Origin: Caulobacteraceae bacterium
Lineage (GTDB): Bacteria; Pseudomonadota; Alphaproteobacteria; Caulobacterales; Caulobacteraceae
Length of the DNA stretch: 64,000 nucleotides
Assembly (NCBI GenBank): GCA_947475875.1
Contig: CANJME010000010.1
Span: forward strand, 1 to 64,000
Direction of reading: 5' to 3'
Positions within the stretch are counted from its first letter, which is position 1. Each line of letters begins with the position of its first letter. The position numbers and the translations under genes are program-made. The notes below the pieces were generated by a model. It did no database searches, had not been told where the DNA came from, and worked only from the letters and a program-made list of their open reading frames with translations. Below are positions 41,003 through 51,254 of this stretch, piece by piece.

Positions 41003-41558
41003 GACCACGCGCACCTGCGGAACCTGCACCCTTTGCTGCAAGGTGAGCGGCATCAAGGAACTCGATAAGCCGGCCGGCGTCTGGTGCAAATTCGCCAAAC
41101 CCGGCCAGGGCTGCACGATTCATGGGCGGCATCCGCGCGAATGTCAGACCTACAAGTGCGCCTGGCTAGAACGACAGGATCTGGCCGAGGACTGGAAGCC
41201 GTCCATTTCGAAGATGGTGCTGCGGATTGAGGGCCCGGGCGTGTTCGTCCACGTCGATCCCGACGCCCGGGGCGCCTGGAAAAAACAGCCCTACTACCGG
41301 GGACTCAAGAAGACCTCCGAAGGCCTGTGGAACGGGACCGCCCACGTGATCGTCTACGAGGGTCATGACATTACGGTCATTTTCCCGGAGGAAGACCTCC
41401 ATATCGGCAAGAATGGCGAGGGCGATCGGGTGGTCGTGGCCTACCAGAAAGTCGGCGCCAGCCAGCGGCCCTTTGTGCGGGTTGAACGGGCCAACGGCGA
41501 GGTCAGCGATTTTTACGGCGCCGTTCATACCGTTCGTGGCTTTCCGCCGGTTGCATAA
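40989..41558 (+). CDS. CxxCxxCC cysteine-cluster protein, tandem copy 3
   Basis: A 189-aa, more diverged paralogue: CGTCTLCC, WCKFAKPGQGCTIHG, HPRECQTYKC, then DWKPSISKMVL as in the others. The C-terminal half differs (SQRPFVRVERANGEVSDFYG and VRGFPPVA) and lacks the PREYVG end. The ATG at 40989 lies inside the end of copy 2; a longer open frame upstream is the shadow of copy 2. It is the third member of a tandem array inserted between pyrG and rpmF. Confidence 0.85.
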   Translation: MALPETTRTCGTCTLCCKVSGIKELDKPAGVWCKFAKPGQGCTIHGRHPRECQTYKCAWLERQDLAEDWKPSISKMVLRIEGPGVFVHVDPDARGAWKKQPYYRGLKKTSEGLWNGTAHVIVYEGHDITVIFPEEDLHIGKNGEGDRVVVAYQKVGASQRPFVRVERANGEVSDFYGAVHTVRGFPPVA

Positions 41559-41643
41559 TCAGGCGTGATCCGGCATACACCCCGCCTCGCGTGGCGGCCC
41601 AACCCGGCCGCCGCTTCCATTTTGACCAACCGGGACCCCTCCG

Positions 41644-41826
41644 ATGGCCGTTCCTAAACGCAAAGTCTCCCCCTCGCGCGCTGGCATGCGCCGCTCGCAT
41701 CATGCGCTCGAAGCCAATGCCTATGTCGAAGACAAGGACACGGGCGAGCTTCGCCGCCCGCACCACATCGATCTGAAGACCGGCATGTATCGCGGCCGGC
41801 AGATCCTGACACCCAAGGAAGACTAG
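41644..41826 (+). CDS. rpmF: 50S ribosomal protein L32
   Basis: A 60-aa basic ribosomal protein. [22 protein letters not shown] is the standard N-terminus up to its middle (20 residues shown is the conserved block 1-20 plus HAL). No zinc-binding cysteine pairs, as is normal for the alphaproteobacterial type. The neighbours are not the fabH/plsX genes usual in other phyla. A 45-nt spacer leads to the lipoprotein gene. Confidence 0.95.
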   Translation: MAVPKRKVSPSRAGMRRSHHALEANAYVEDKDTGELRRPHHIDLKTGMYRGRQILTPKED

Positions 41827-41871
41827 TCTTCCGGCTTGCGGGCGGACTAGTGAATGGCCAAGTTTAGGGCC

Positions 41872-42435
41872 ATGAAAACGCCCGCGCTCATTCTCGCTGC
41901 TGCGATCCTGCTGGTCGCTTGCGATCGCACGAGCATCGTGGGTCCCAAAAACGTCGCGCAACCCGAAGATCCGGCCGCCGCCGCCGCGCCGCCTTCAATC
42001 CTGTCGCCGCAAGGCTGGGGGCCTGTGCGGATCGGCATGCGCGCCCAGGCGGCGCTGGAAGCGACCGGCGGCGTCCTGCCGGTGGTGAAGCAGGAGGGTT
42101 CGGACTGCTATTATCTGCGCCCCACCTCGTCAGACAGTGTTCTGGTGATGATTCAGGCCGATCGGGTCACTCGCATCGAAGCCATTGCGGGGACTGCGCC
42201 CGTGGTCACCGACACCGGGCTAACCGTTGGCGCGACGGAGAGACAGATCAGGGAGAGATACTCAGCCGAACTCGAAGCTGAGCCTCAAAAATACCTCCCG
42301 GCGCCCGCCGGCTATCTCACCTGGTGGAACCAGCGCACCCAACAGGGCGTGCGCTATGTGCTGGGCGCGGACGGCAAGACCGAACGGATCATCGTCGGCG
42401 GGCCTGCAATCCGGCTCGTCGAGGGCTGTTCCTGA
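41872..42435 (+). CDS. Hypothetical lipoprotein
   Basis: 187 aa from the ATG at 41872; an in-frame ATG at 41854 is also possible. A lipoprotein signal with lipobox LLVAC (Cys17 in this numbering) is followed by a Pro/Ala linker and a domain beginning GWGPVRIGMRAQAALEATGG, reminiscent of small periplasmic domains in which 'G.v.iGm....v....G' repeats twice (second: TDTGLTVGATERQIRERY). Two cysteines (in GSDCYYLRP and VEGCS) could form a disulfide. No function can be assigned. Confidence 0.8.
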   Translation: MKTPALILAAAILLVACDRTSIVGPKNVAQPEDPAAAAAPPSILSPQGWGPVRIGMRAQAALEATGGVLPVVKQEGSDCYYLRPTSSDSVLVMIQADRVTRIEAIAGTAPVVTDTGLTVGATERQIRERYSAELEAEPQKYLPAPAGYLTWWNQRTQQGVRYVLGADGKTERIIVGGPAIRLVEGCS

Positions 42436-42452
42436 GGCGTATGGAGCGCTAA

Positions 42453-43763
<1,311 letters not shown>

Positions 43764-43797
43764 CAGGCGGTTAACCCCTCTGCCTTAATCCCATATC

Positions 43798-44103
43798 ATG
43801 CTCGAACGCAGCCGCATCTACGCGCCGACCGCGATCCTGGGGTTCCTGATCTTCTGTTTCGTGTTCCAGGCCCTGACCGGCGAGCGCGGCCTGCTGGCCG
43901 CAGACCGCCGGGCCGCGACGCTCGCTGCCCGGGAGGCCGAACTGCACACCTTGCAGGCCCAGCACGCCGAACTTGTCGCCCGGCTGCGCAGTCTCGATTC
44001 TCACAATCTGTCGGCGGATCTTCTGGAGGAACGGGCGCGTTCCCTGCTAGGATTCGTCCGTCCGAATGAGTACGTCATACGCGTGCCCGTCCCCGCCGGC
44101 TGA
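43798..44103 (+). CDS. ftsB: FtsB/DivIC-type septum formation initiator
   Basis: Bitopic cell-division protein of the FtsQLB complex. It is 101 aa: a short cytoplasmic start, one transmembrane helix (about residues 11-28), then a periplasmic coiled coil (about 35-75, with regular Leu/Ala heptads) and the conserved tail LLEERARSLLGFVRPNEYV. The eno-ftsB-pdhA order is typical of alphaproteobacteria. Confidence 0.9.
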   Translation: MLERSRIYAPTAILGFLIFCFVFQALTGERGLLAADRRAATLAAREAELHTLQAQHAELVARLRSLDSHNLSADLLEERARSLLGFVRPNEYVIRVPVPAG

Positions 44104-44118
44104 GTCGCTGATCCATGC

Positions 44119-44133
44119 GCCGGCAGGGCCGGC
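44119..44133 (+). terminator. GC hairpin between ftsB and pdhA
   Basis: GCCGGC-AGG-GCCGGC, a 6-bp stem with 3-nt loop, 16 nt after the ftsB stop and 16 nt before the pdhA start. No T-run. It could partly separate the operons or modulate pdhA translation. Confidence 0.3.
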
Positions 44134-44149
44134 GAAACGTGGAGAGCCC

Positions 44150-45151
44150 ATGGCCGGCAAAACCGCCGCGAAGAAGCCTGAGGGCCGCAATTCCGGCGGT
44201 GACGCCGACCTGCTCGCCTTCTATCGCGACATGCTGCTCATCCGCCGCTTCGAAGAACGGGCAGGCCAGCTCTACGGCATGGGTCTGATCGGCGGGTTCT
44301 GTCACCTCTACATCGGGCAGGAAGCCATCGCTGTCGGCGTCGAGCACGCCAGGGCGAAGGGCGATCAGGTCATTACCGCCTACCGCGACCACGGCCACAT
44401 GCTGGCCGCCGGCATGGACCCCAGGGGCGTCATGGCCGAACTGACCGGCCGGGCCGGTGGCTCATCCCGCGGCAAGGGCGGCTCGATGCACATGTTCTCG
44501 CCGGAGACCGGCTTTTACGGCGGCCACGGCATCGTCGGTGCGCAGGTCAGTCTCGGCACCGGTCTGGCGCTGGCCAATCGCAACATGGGCAACGGCGCGG
44601 TGACCTTCTGTTACTTCGGCGACGGGGCCGCCAACCAGGGTCAGGTCTATGAGAGCTTCAACATGGCCGAGCTCTGGCGTCTGCCGATCGTCTTCGTCAT
44701 TGAAAACAATCAGTACGCCATGGGCACCTCGATCGAGCGCGCCTCGGCCGAAACCCACCTCTACAAACGCGGCGCCTCGTTCCTGATCCCGGGCGAGGAG
44801 GTGGACGGCATGGATGTTGAGATCGTCGCCGCCGCTGCGAAAAAGGCCGCCGCCCACGCCCGTTCCGGCACGGGTCCCTACATCCTCGAAATGAAGACCT
44901 ATCGCTACCGCGGACACTCGATGAGCGACCCGGCCAAGTACCGGACCCGCGAGGAGGTCGACGAGGTGCGCAAGACCCGCGATCCCATCGACCACCTGGC
45001 CGAGCACCTGGAAAAGCAGGGCGTCAGGGAAGACGCGCTCAAGATCATCGACGCTGAAGTGAAGGCGATCGTCGCCGAGGCCGTCGAGTTCGCCAAGGCC
45101 TCGCCCGAGCCTGATCCGCGCGAGCTCTATACGGATGTCTACGGCGCATGA
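44150..45151 (+). CDS. pdhA: Pyruvate dehydrogenase E1 component, alpha subunit
   Basis: Thiamine-diphosphate subunit that decarboxylates pyruvate, as an alpha2beta2 heterotetramer with PdhB. It is 333 aa. [35 protein letters not shown], the ThDP motif [17 protein letters not shown], and the phosphorylatable-loop region [15 protein letters not shown] are conserved. The ATG at 44150 has GGAG upstream. It overlaps pdhB by 4 nt. Confidence 0.97.
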   Translation: MAGKTAAKKPEGRNSGGDADLLAFYRDMLLIRRFEERAGQLYGMGLIGGFCHLYIGQEAIAVGVEHARAKGDQVITAYRDHGHMLAAGMDPRGVMAELTGRAGGSSRGKGGSMHMFSPETGFYGGHGIVGAQVSLGTGLALANRNMGNGAVTFCYFGDGAANQGQVYESFNMAELWRLPIVFVIENNQYAMGTSIERASAETHLYKRGASFLIPGEEVDGMDVEIVAAAAKKAAAHARSGTGPYILEMKTYRYRGHSMSDPAKYRTREEVDEVRKTRDPIDHLAEHLEKQGVREDALKIIDAEVKAIVAEAVEFAKASPEPDPRELYTDVYGA

Positions 45152-46533
45152 GTCAGGACATCCTCATGCCCGCCCTGTCGCCCACCATGGAGGAGGGGAC
45201 GCTGGCCAAATGGCTGGTCAAACCGGGCGACGCGGTCCGCTCTGGCGATGTGATCGCCGAGATTGAGACTGACAAGGCGACCATGGAGGTTGAAGCCGTA
45301 GACGAGGGCAAGGTCGAAGCCCTGCTGGTCGATGCGGGAACTGAAAAAGTTAAGGTCGGGACGGTGATTGCGCGGTTGTCCGGCGGTGCGTCCTTCGAGA
45401 CGCCGGCTGCGCCGGCTCCTCAGGATGACGTGAAGCCTGAGCCTGCCCCAAAAGTTGATCATGCTGAGCGGGACGCGCTACCCCCGAAACGTCATCCTGA
45501 GGAGGGCGCACCAGCGCCCGTCTCGAAGGACGACTTCCCTACGGGCGCCAAACTCACAAAAACCTCCGTCCGCGACGCCCTGCGCGACGCCATGGCCGAG
45601 GAGATGCGGGCCGATCCGCGCGTCTTCCTGATGGGTGAGGAGGTCGCCCAGTATCAGGGCGCCTATAAAGTCAGTCGTGGCCTGCTGGAAGAGTTCGGCG
45701 ACAAGCGGGTAATCGATACGCCCATCACCGAGCACGGCTTTGCCGGCGCCGGGGTCGGCGCGGCCATGGCGGGCCTTCGTCCCATCGTCGAGTTCATGAC
45801 CTGGAATTTCGCCATGCAGGCCATCGACCAGATCATCAATTCCGCCGCCAAAACCCGCTATATGTCCGGCGGCCAGATCAGCGTGCCCATCGTCTTCCGC
45901 GGCCCCAATGGCGCGGCGGCCCGGGTCGCGGCCCAGCACAGCCAGGACTACGCCAGCTGGTACGCCCACGTACCGGGCCTGAAGGTCGTGGTCCCCTACG
46001 ACGCCGCCGACGCCAAGGGCCTGCTCAAATCAGCCATCCGCGATCCGAATCCCGTGGTCTTCCTCGAGCACGAAATGCTCTACGGCCAGGAATTCGACGT
46101 GCCCGAGGGCGAATGGCTGGTCCCCATCGGCAAGGCCAGGGTCCGCCGCACCGGCAAGGACGTGACCATCACCGCCTACAGCCGCATGGTGGGACTCGCG
46201 CTCCAGGCCGCTGAAGTGCTGGCGGGCGAAGGCATCGAGGCCGAGGTCATCGATCTGCGCACCCTGCGCCCGCTCGATAGCGCCACCATCATCGACAGTG
46301 TGAAAAAGACCCACCGCATCGTCGCCGTCGAAGAAGGCTGGGCGCCGATGGGCGTCGGCGCCGAAATCATCGCCCGGGTCATCGAGGGCGCCTTCGACTG
46401 GCTGGACGCCCCGCCGGCGCGCGTCTCCCAGGAGGACGTGCCCATGCCCTACGCCGCCAACCTGGAGGCCCTGTCGCTGCCCTCGGTCGACAAGATCGTC
46501 AAGGCGGGCAAGGCCGTCTGTTACCGGAGCTGA
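45148..46533 (+). CDS. pdhB: Pyruvate dehydrogenase E1 component, beta subunit, with lipoyl domain
   Basis: Beta subunit of the E1 heterotetramer, 461 aa. Residues 1-80 are a lipoyl domain (lipoyl-lysine Lys43 in [12 protein letters not shown]), a feature known from alphaproteobacterial E1-beta. Residues from about 133 are the transketolase-like pyrimidine-binding domain ([14 protein letters not shown]) and C-terminal domain. The linker, residues about 81-129, is encoded by a 144-nt inverted-repeat doublet that stays in frame. The first 80 residues are nearly identical to those of pdhC. Confidence 0.96.
   Translation: MSQDILMPALSPTMEEGTLAKWLVKPGDAVRSGDVIAEIETDKATMEVEAVDEGKVEALLVDAGTEKVKVGTVIARLSGGASFETPAAPAPQDDVKPEPAPKVDHAERDALPPKRHPEEGAPAPVSKDDFPTGAKLTKTSVRDALRDAMAEEMRADPRVFLMGEEVAQYQGAYKVSRGLLEEFGDKRVIDTPITEHGFAGAGVGAAMAGLRPIVEFMTWNFAMQAIDQIINSAAKTRYMSGGQISVPIVFRGPNGAAARVAAQHSQDYASWYAHVPGLKVVVPYDAADAKGLLKSAIRDPNPVVFLEHEMLYGQEFDVPEGEWLVPIGKARVRRTGKDVTITAYSRMVGLALQAAEVLAGEGIEAEVIDLRTLRPLDSATIIDSVKKTHRIVAVEEGWAPMGVGAEIIARVIEGAFDWLDAPPARVSQEDVPMPYAANLEALSLPSVDKIVKAGKAVCYRS
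45389..45532. repeat. REPIN-like palindrome doublet in frame inside pdhB
   Basis: Two copies of a palindromic unit face each other. Outer arms: CGTCCTTCGAGACG (45389-45402) and its exact inverse (45519-45532). Inner arms: CTCCTCAGGATGACG (45416-45430) and its exact inverse (45490-45504). Each unit has its own GC hairpin: GCCGGC-TGC-GCCGGC (45402-45416) and GGGCGC-ACCA-GCGCCC (45504-45519). The total is 144 nt, exactly 48 codons, without a stop. It codes the lipoyl-to-catalytic linker. Confidence 0.85.
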
Positions 46534-46535
46534 TC

Positions 46536-46823
46536 ATGGCCAAAAACGAATTGCCGCCGCCGAACTCTGTTCAATCCGGCAAGGATGTGGGCGAGATCGC
46601 ACGGGTCTGGATTGTCGACGGAGGGTTGCATGTCTCCCTCCAGAAAGCCTTCGACGACCCCAGCGTGTGGGGGATCGCCTTGTTGGACATCGCCCGGCAC
46701 GTGGCGCGGATGTATTCCGAGGACGGCAAGGTCAGCTTCGAGGAAAACCTCGAGAAGATCGCCCGCATGTGGCGGGCCGAGATGGACAAGCCGACCGACA
46801 TGGGGACCACAAGCGCCCAATGA
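46536..46823 (+). CDS. DUF5076 family protein
   Basis: A 95-aa soluble protein of unknown function. It has a short Pro/Asn-rich start, then an alpha/beta domain (VGEIARVWIVDGGLHVSLQKAF, WGIALLDIARHVARMY) and a charged helix (FEENLEKIARMWRAEMDKP). It resembles the DUF5076 family as far as I can judge. It sits 2 nt after pdhB and overlaps the next gene by 4 nt, so it belongs to the pdh transcript. Confidence 0.8.
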   Translation: MAKNELPPPNSVQSGKDVGEIARVWIVDGGLHVSLQKAFDDPSVWGIALLDIARHVARMYSEDGKVSFEENLEKIARMWRAEMDKPTDMGTTSAQ

Positions 46824-47224
46824 CGGAGCGCCTGACATGGCGCGCGGGCGGCTGCCATTGCGGGGCGGTGCGGTTCGAGGTGCGCTGCGCCGATCAGGTC
46901 ACGGTCAGCGACTGCAACTGCTCGATGTGCCGCAAGACCGGCTTTGTGCATCTGGTGGTCGATGACAGCGACTTCCGCATCACCCAGGGCGCGGAAACCC
47001 TGACCGAATACCGGTTCAATACCGGCACGGCGCTGCACCTGTTCTGCCCGGTTTGCGGCGTGAAGGCCTTCTATCGTCCGAGGTCGAGGCCGACCGGTTG
47101 GTCGGTCAATGTCAATGCTCTAGACGACCCCGACGCTCTGATCCTGACCCGCAAGCTGTTTGACGGCGCCAACTGGGAAACCTACTTCGCTTCGCTCAGC
47201 CCTGAAGACCGTCACGACATATGA
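46820..47224 (+). CDS. GFA/CENP-V family zinc protein
   Basis: 134 aa with the zinc ligands of the GFA (glutathione-dependent formaldehyde-activating) fold: GGCHCGAV, SDCNCSMCRKTG and HLFCPVCGVKAFYRPRSRP. The family is broad and often mis-annotated as a formaldehyde enzyme; real substrates are mostly unknown. ATGA overlaps at both ends couple it to the DUF5076 gene and pdhC. Its open frame upstream is a shadow. Confidence 0.88.
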   Translation: MTERLTWRAGGCHCGAVRFEVRCADQVTVSDCNCSMCRKTGFVHLVVDDSDFRITQGAETLTEYRFNTGTALHLFCPVCGVKAFYRPRSRPTGWSVNVNALDDPDALILTRKLFDGANWETYFASLSPEDRHDI

Positions 47225-48588
47225 GCCAGGACATCCTCATGCCGGCGCTATCGCCCACCATGGAGGAGGGCGCTCTGGCGCGCTGGCATGTGAAGCCGGG
47301 CGATACGGTGCGGGCAGGGGACGTCATCGCCGAGATCGAAACCGACAAGGCGACCATGGAGGTCGAGGCCGTCGACGAGGGCACAGTTGAAGCGCTGCTG
47401 GTCGAGGGCGGGACACAGGGCGTGAAGGTCGGCACGGTGATCGCGCGATTGAGCGGCGGAGCGCCGTCTGTTCCAGCGACCGAAACTGCGCCCCCGCTCA
47501 CAGCCCCTCCGGTCGAGAAGGTGGAAAGCGCTTCAGACGCAGCACCCCCGTCCCCCTCCGTCCGCCGCATCGCCGCCGAGAACGACCTCGACCTCTCCAC
47601 TGTCAAAGGCACCGGCCGCGAAGGCCGTGTCACCAAGGGCGACGCGTTAGCGGCAACTCATGCTCCCCTAGAGCGGATTGAAGACAACTCTGAGCGTCTC
47701 TTCGCCTCGCCCATCGCCCGGCGGCTGGCGAAGGAACAGAACCTCGATCTGGCGAGCCTGACCGGATCAGGCCCCGGTGGCCGGATCATCGAGCGCGACC
47801 TTTCCGGCGCCAGGCCCGCGGCCGCGGCAAAGCCCGCCGCCGCGCCAGCATCACAGCCCGCCGCCCACCTCTCGCTCGAAGGCATGGGCATTCCGCCCGG
47901 CTCCTACGACCTGATCCCGCTCGACGGCATGCGCCGCACCGTGGCCCGGCGGTTGACGGAAGCCGCGCGCGACATTCCACACTTCCCCCTCACCATCGAC
48001 GTGGAAATCGACGCCCTGCTCGCCAGCCGCGCCGAGATCAATGCCCTGCTCGAAAAGGAAGGCGTCAAGATCAGCGTCAACGACATGATCATCAAGGCCT
48101 GCGCCATGGCCCTGAAACATGAGCCGAACGCCAACGCCTCCTACAGCCCTGAGGGCATCGCCCTGCACCATAACGCTGACGTCGCCATGGCCGTGGCGCT
48201 GGACGGCGGCCTGATCACGCCCATCATCCGCAAGGCGGAGACCAAGTCGCTGGCCCAGATCGCCACCGAGGCCAAGGACCTGGCGGCCCGCGCCCGGACC
48301 CGCAAGCTCAAGCCCGAGGAATATCTCGGTGGCACCTTCAGCGTTTCGAACCTCGGCATGTTCGGAATCCGCCAGTTCTCGTCGATCATCAACCCGCCCC
48401 AGGGCTGCATCCTGTCAGTCGGCGTGGGTGAAAAACGCCCCGTCGTGCGGGGCGATCAGCTGGCCATCGCCACCCTGATGACCGTGACGCTGACCTGCGA
48501 TCACCGCGTCGTCGACGGCGCCACCGGCGCCAAATGGCTGCAGGCGTTCAGGACGATGATCGAGAAGCCGGCGACGATGCTCGCCTAG
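47221..48588 (+). CDS. pdhC: Pyruvate dehydrogenase E2 component (dihydrolipoyl acetyltransferase)
   Basis: Core of the pyruvate dehydrogenase complex, 455 aa. Lipoyl domain 1-80 (Lys43), Pro/Ala linker, then what look like two peripheral-subunit-binding domains: residues about 111-145 (SVRRIAAENDLDLSTVKGTG) and about 162-195 (IARRLAKEQNLDLASLTGSG). After a further Ala/Pro linker comes the catalytic domain (from about 225) with DHRVVDGATGAKWL. One such binding domain is usual, so the pair is notable. E3 (lpd) is not in the window. Confidence 0.95.
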   Translation: MSQDILMPALSPTMEEGALARWHVKPGDTVRAGDVIAEIETDKATMEVEAVDEGTVEALLVEGGTQGVKVGTVIARLSGGAPSVPATETAPPLTAPPVEKVESASDAAPPSPSVRRIAAENDLDLSTVKGTGREGRVTKGDALAATHAPLERIEDNSERLFASPIARRLAKEQNLDLASLTGSGPGGRIIERDLSGARPAAAAKPAAAPASQPAAHLSLEGMGIPPGSYDLIPLDGMRRTVARRLTEAARDIPHFPLTIDVEIDALLASRAEINALLEKEGVKISVNDMIIKACAMALKHEPNANASYSPEGIALHHNADVAMAVALDGGLITPIIRKAETKSLAQIATEAKDLAARARTRKLKPEEYLGGTFSVSNLGMFGIRQFSSIINPPQGCILSVGVGEKRPVVRGDQLAIATLMTVTLTCDHRVVDGATGAKWLQAFRTMIEKPATMLA

Positions 48589-48634
48589 CGCTCAAGCAGC
48601 GAGGCGCAGCCGAGCGATAGCGCAACGAAAAATG

Positions 48635-50188
48635 TCACGCCGCCTTGGCCACATCCGCCTCGGCGATGCGCTGTACGGCGACGTAATCCGTCTTGCCGGT
48701 CCCCAGCACGGGAATCTCCGGCGCCTTGACGATCTTGCGCGGCACGGAAAGTTCCGAGGCGCCGCTGGCCTGGGCGTGTTCCAGCAGCTTCGCCACACTG
48801 GCGTCGAAGCGGTCGGTGATCAGCACCAGCCGCTCGCCTTTTCGCGCATCCGGCATGGCGATCACGGCGTGGCGGCTCTCGGGCCAGACCTGGGAGGCCA
48901 GGGTTTCAGCGGCGGTCAGCGAGACCATCTCGCCGGCGATCTTGGCGAACCGCTTTACCCGCCCGCGGATGGTGATCCAGTTGTCGTCGGTCATGGTGAC
49001 CACATCGCCGGTGTCGTACCAGGCGCCCGGCGGCTCCAGGGTTCCGTCCTCGGCGAGATAGCCGGCCATGATATTGGGGCCTCGCACCAGCAGTTTGGCG
49101 CCCTCGGTGATCCCTTCAATGGTCTCGAGCCTCGCCTCCATGCCAGGGAGAAGCCCGCCCACCGTGCCCCGCCGGTTGTCGATCGGCGTGTTGACCGCCA
49201 CCACCGGCGAGCATTCCGTCGCGCCATAGCCCTCGATCACCGGCACCCCGCCAAACTGGCGGGCGATGAGATCGTGGGTCTCGTCCCGCACCCGCTCGGC
49301 GCCGCAGACGATGAATTCCAGGCCGGAGAGTTCATCGCCTTCAGAGTTGCGGGCGTACTGGGTCACGAAGGTGTCGGTAGCCAGCAGCACCGAGGCGCCG
49401 ACTTCCTTGAGCAGGGACGGGATCACCTTCACATGCAGCGGCGAGGGATAGTTGAACGCCTTCAGCCCATAGAGGATCGGCAACAGCACGCCGGCCACCA
49501 GGCCAAAAGCGTGGAAGACGGGCAGGGGATTGAAGAACACCCAGTCGGGGTTGAGATCGATGGCGGCGGCCACCTGGTCGCAATTGGCCAGCATGCCTCC
49601 TTGCGTCAGCATCACGCCCTTGGGTGCGCCGTAGCTGCCCGAGGTGAACAGGATCACGCCGGGGTCAGAGGGTTTGGTCTCGATTCGAAAACGCCGGGGC
49701 GCCTTGTCGGCGATCGCCGCGCCGATCTTGTCGAAGAGGCCGATTTTCGCTCGCACATCCTCCAGCCAGGTGATCTCGTACCTGATCTCCAGGGCGTCGG
49801 TCAGGTCTTCCAGCTTGCCCAGCTCGACGAATTTGCGCGCGGTGAGCACGCGCTTGACGCCGGCGGTCTTGCAGGCGGCGCGGACATTGCGGATGCCGGC
49901 CGAGAAATTCAGCATCACCGGCACACGGCCATAGGCGTGCAGGGCGTAGAAGACGACGGTCGAGCCCACGCCGGTCGGCAACAGTACCGCCACCCGCTCG
50001 CCCTTTTCGGTGACATCAGCGATCTTGCGGCCGAGCGCGAACGCGGCGCGGATCAGGTCGGTATAGGTCAGGACCCGGCGTTCGTGATCTTCCAGGATCG
50101 GCCGTTTGCCGCCCCATTTTTCGCGCGCCTCGAGCAGGGCGTCGAAGATGCTTCGATCGGCCGCGCTGGGATTATAAGCCCTCGGCAT
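48635..50188 (-). CDS. AMP-binding acyl-CoA/acyl-ACP synthetase
   Basis: Activates a carboxylic acid with ATP via an acyl-adenylate. It is 517 aa. AMP-binding motif VILFTSGSYGAPKGVML, GYGATECSPVVAVNTP, YDTGDVV and the hinge RGRVKRFAKIAGEMVSL, ending at a Lys-containing GTGKTDYVAV motif. The sequence is closest in style to the synthetase half of Aas (2-acylglycerophosphoethanolamine acyltransferase/acyl-ACP synthetase); no acyltransferase half is attached. Substrate unknown. It converges on pdhC with a 46-nt spacer. Confidence 0.85.
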   Translation of the reverse strand: MPRAYNPSAADRSIFDALLEAREKWGGKRPILEDHERRVLTYTDLIRAAFALGRKIADVTEKGERVAVLLPTGVGSTVVFYALHAYGRVPVMLNFSAGIRNVRAACKTAGVKRVLTARKFVELGKLEDLTDALEIRYEITWLEDVRAKIGLFDKIGAAIADKAPRRFRIETKPSDPGVILFTSGSYGAPKGVMLTQGGMLANCDQVAAAIDLNPDWVFFNPLPVFHAFGLVAGVLLPILYGLKAFNYPSPLHVKVIPSLLKEVGASVLLATDTFVTQYARNSEGDELSGLEFIVCGAERVRDETHDLIARQFGGVPVIEGYGATECSPVVAVNTPIDNRRGTVGGLLPGMEARLETIEGITEGAKLLVRGPNIMAGYLAEDGTLEPPGAWYDTGDVVTMTDDNWITIRGRVKRFAKIAGEMVSLTAAETLASQVWPESRHAVIAMPDARKGERLVLITDRFDASVAKLLEHAQASGASELSVPRKIVKAPEIPVLGTGKTDYVAVQRIAEADVAKAA

Positions 50189-50263
50189 ACTGACGCTTCA
50201 CCCTTGTTGGTCTTCTTATGAACCGCGAACCTTAGGGCTGGGGTCCCGGGTTGAAAAGGTCTG

Positions 50264-51178
50264 TTACGGCGCGTGATCCGCGTCTAGCCCTTCCAGGACC
50301 GCACTTCGCCACACAGCCAGGGTGGCATTGTCGGCCAGTTGATAGGGGACACTTGCGGCGATCTGTCTGGTTTTGCATTGCCGGAACCCGGAACAGTCCA
50401 GCGGCCGGGCGGTGGGCGAGACCACCAGCACCTGTCCTGAAAGCCGCGCTCGGACGACCGGTGAGACAGCGCTCGCCTGCGCCTGCGACCACGCTGTTCG
50501 CCACTGCCGGTTCGGAGCGCCCATGCGCAGGTCAGGATTGGCGATCATCCAGCCCAACTGCTCGCGCTGGCGCAGGTTGAGGGCAGAAAGGTTGTTTGGT
50601 CTGGTCCAGCCGCCCCCGCCGGCCGGAACCGCGACGTCTCCGGGGAAGGAAAGGATCAGTGCCTTAGCCGGCAAACCCTGGGACAGGGCCTCGATCGCCG
50701 CCGGCGCGGCCGTGCCGCTGGCGATGAGGCTGATGGGCGACGTAGCCTTTGGCCGGATCACTTTGGCCGAAAGCGCACGGACACCCTCGATATCGGCGGT
50801 GAAATCCGGCGCCTGACCCTGGTCGTGGGGTTCGCCATATCGACCTGAGCCGCCCTGGCCCGCGGCCTCCAGCACCCAGACCGAATAGTCGTTGTCGACG
50901 AGGAAGCGGGCGGTTTCGAACCACCCCTCGGCGGTTTCGCCATAGCCGGTCATGATGATGATCTGCCCGGCGCTCATGCCAGGTGGGGTGACAACGCCAT
51001 AGCGCAGCGGCGGGCGATCCGTTATCTGCACCACCCCCCAGCCCCAGCCATCCGGCGCCCAGAACTGCCGCGACAGATGCGGCGGCATCCGGGTGTCGGT
51101 GAACGGCGCGTTCGATCCGACCGGTCCGCAGGCCGCCAGCAGCAGGGTCAAAACGAGGGCAAGGCGGGCGCGGAACAT
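50264..51178 (-). CDS. Alpha/beta-hydrolase-fold lipoprotein, probable pseudoenzyme
   Basis: 304 aa. Lipoprotein signal with lipobox LLAAC (Cys17). The fold matches the monoacylglycerol-lipase-like (Hydrolase_4) group: IIIMTGYGE corresponds to the oxyanion turn and [13 protein letters not shown] to the D-RGHG-S segment. The nucleophile elbow, normally GHSMG, reads ASGTA (residues 153-157), with Gly155 in place of the serine. The usual catalytic His near the C-terminus is not obvious either. A binding or structural role is likelier than catalysis. It is divergent from lipA. Confidence 0.75.
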   Translation of the reverse strand: MFRARLALVLTLLLAACGPVGSNAPFTDTRMPPHLSRQFWAPDGWGWGVVQITDRPPLRYGVVTPPGMSAGQIIIMTGYGETAEGWFETARFLVDNDYSVWVLEAAGQGGSGRYGEPHDQGQAPDFTADIEGVRALSAKVIRPKATSPISLIASGTAAPAAIEALSQGLPAKALILSFPGDVAVPAGGGGWTRPNNLSALNLRQREQLGWMIANPDLRMGAPNRQWRTAWSQAQASAVSPVVRARLSGQVLVVSPTARPLDCSGFRQCKTRQIAASVPYQLADNATLAVWRSAVLEGLDADHAP

Positions 51179-51254
51179 GAGCGATCAGTCTTCGCCGGGC
51201 GGCGCGGGCTTCGCAACTCTTGATCCCGCGTCCGATTGCGACGATCTAGGGGGC

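Noticed and set aside
43771-43788. Two TTAA boxes between eno and ftsB as a CtrA site
   Set aside because: CtrA needs a 7-nt spacer; here it is 10 nt, so chance is likelier.
46820-47224. Naming the GFA protein a formaldehyde-activating enzyme
   Set aside because: The fold is shared by many proteins of unknown activity and no formaldehyde genes are near.
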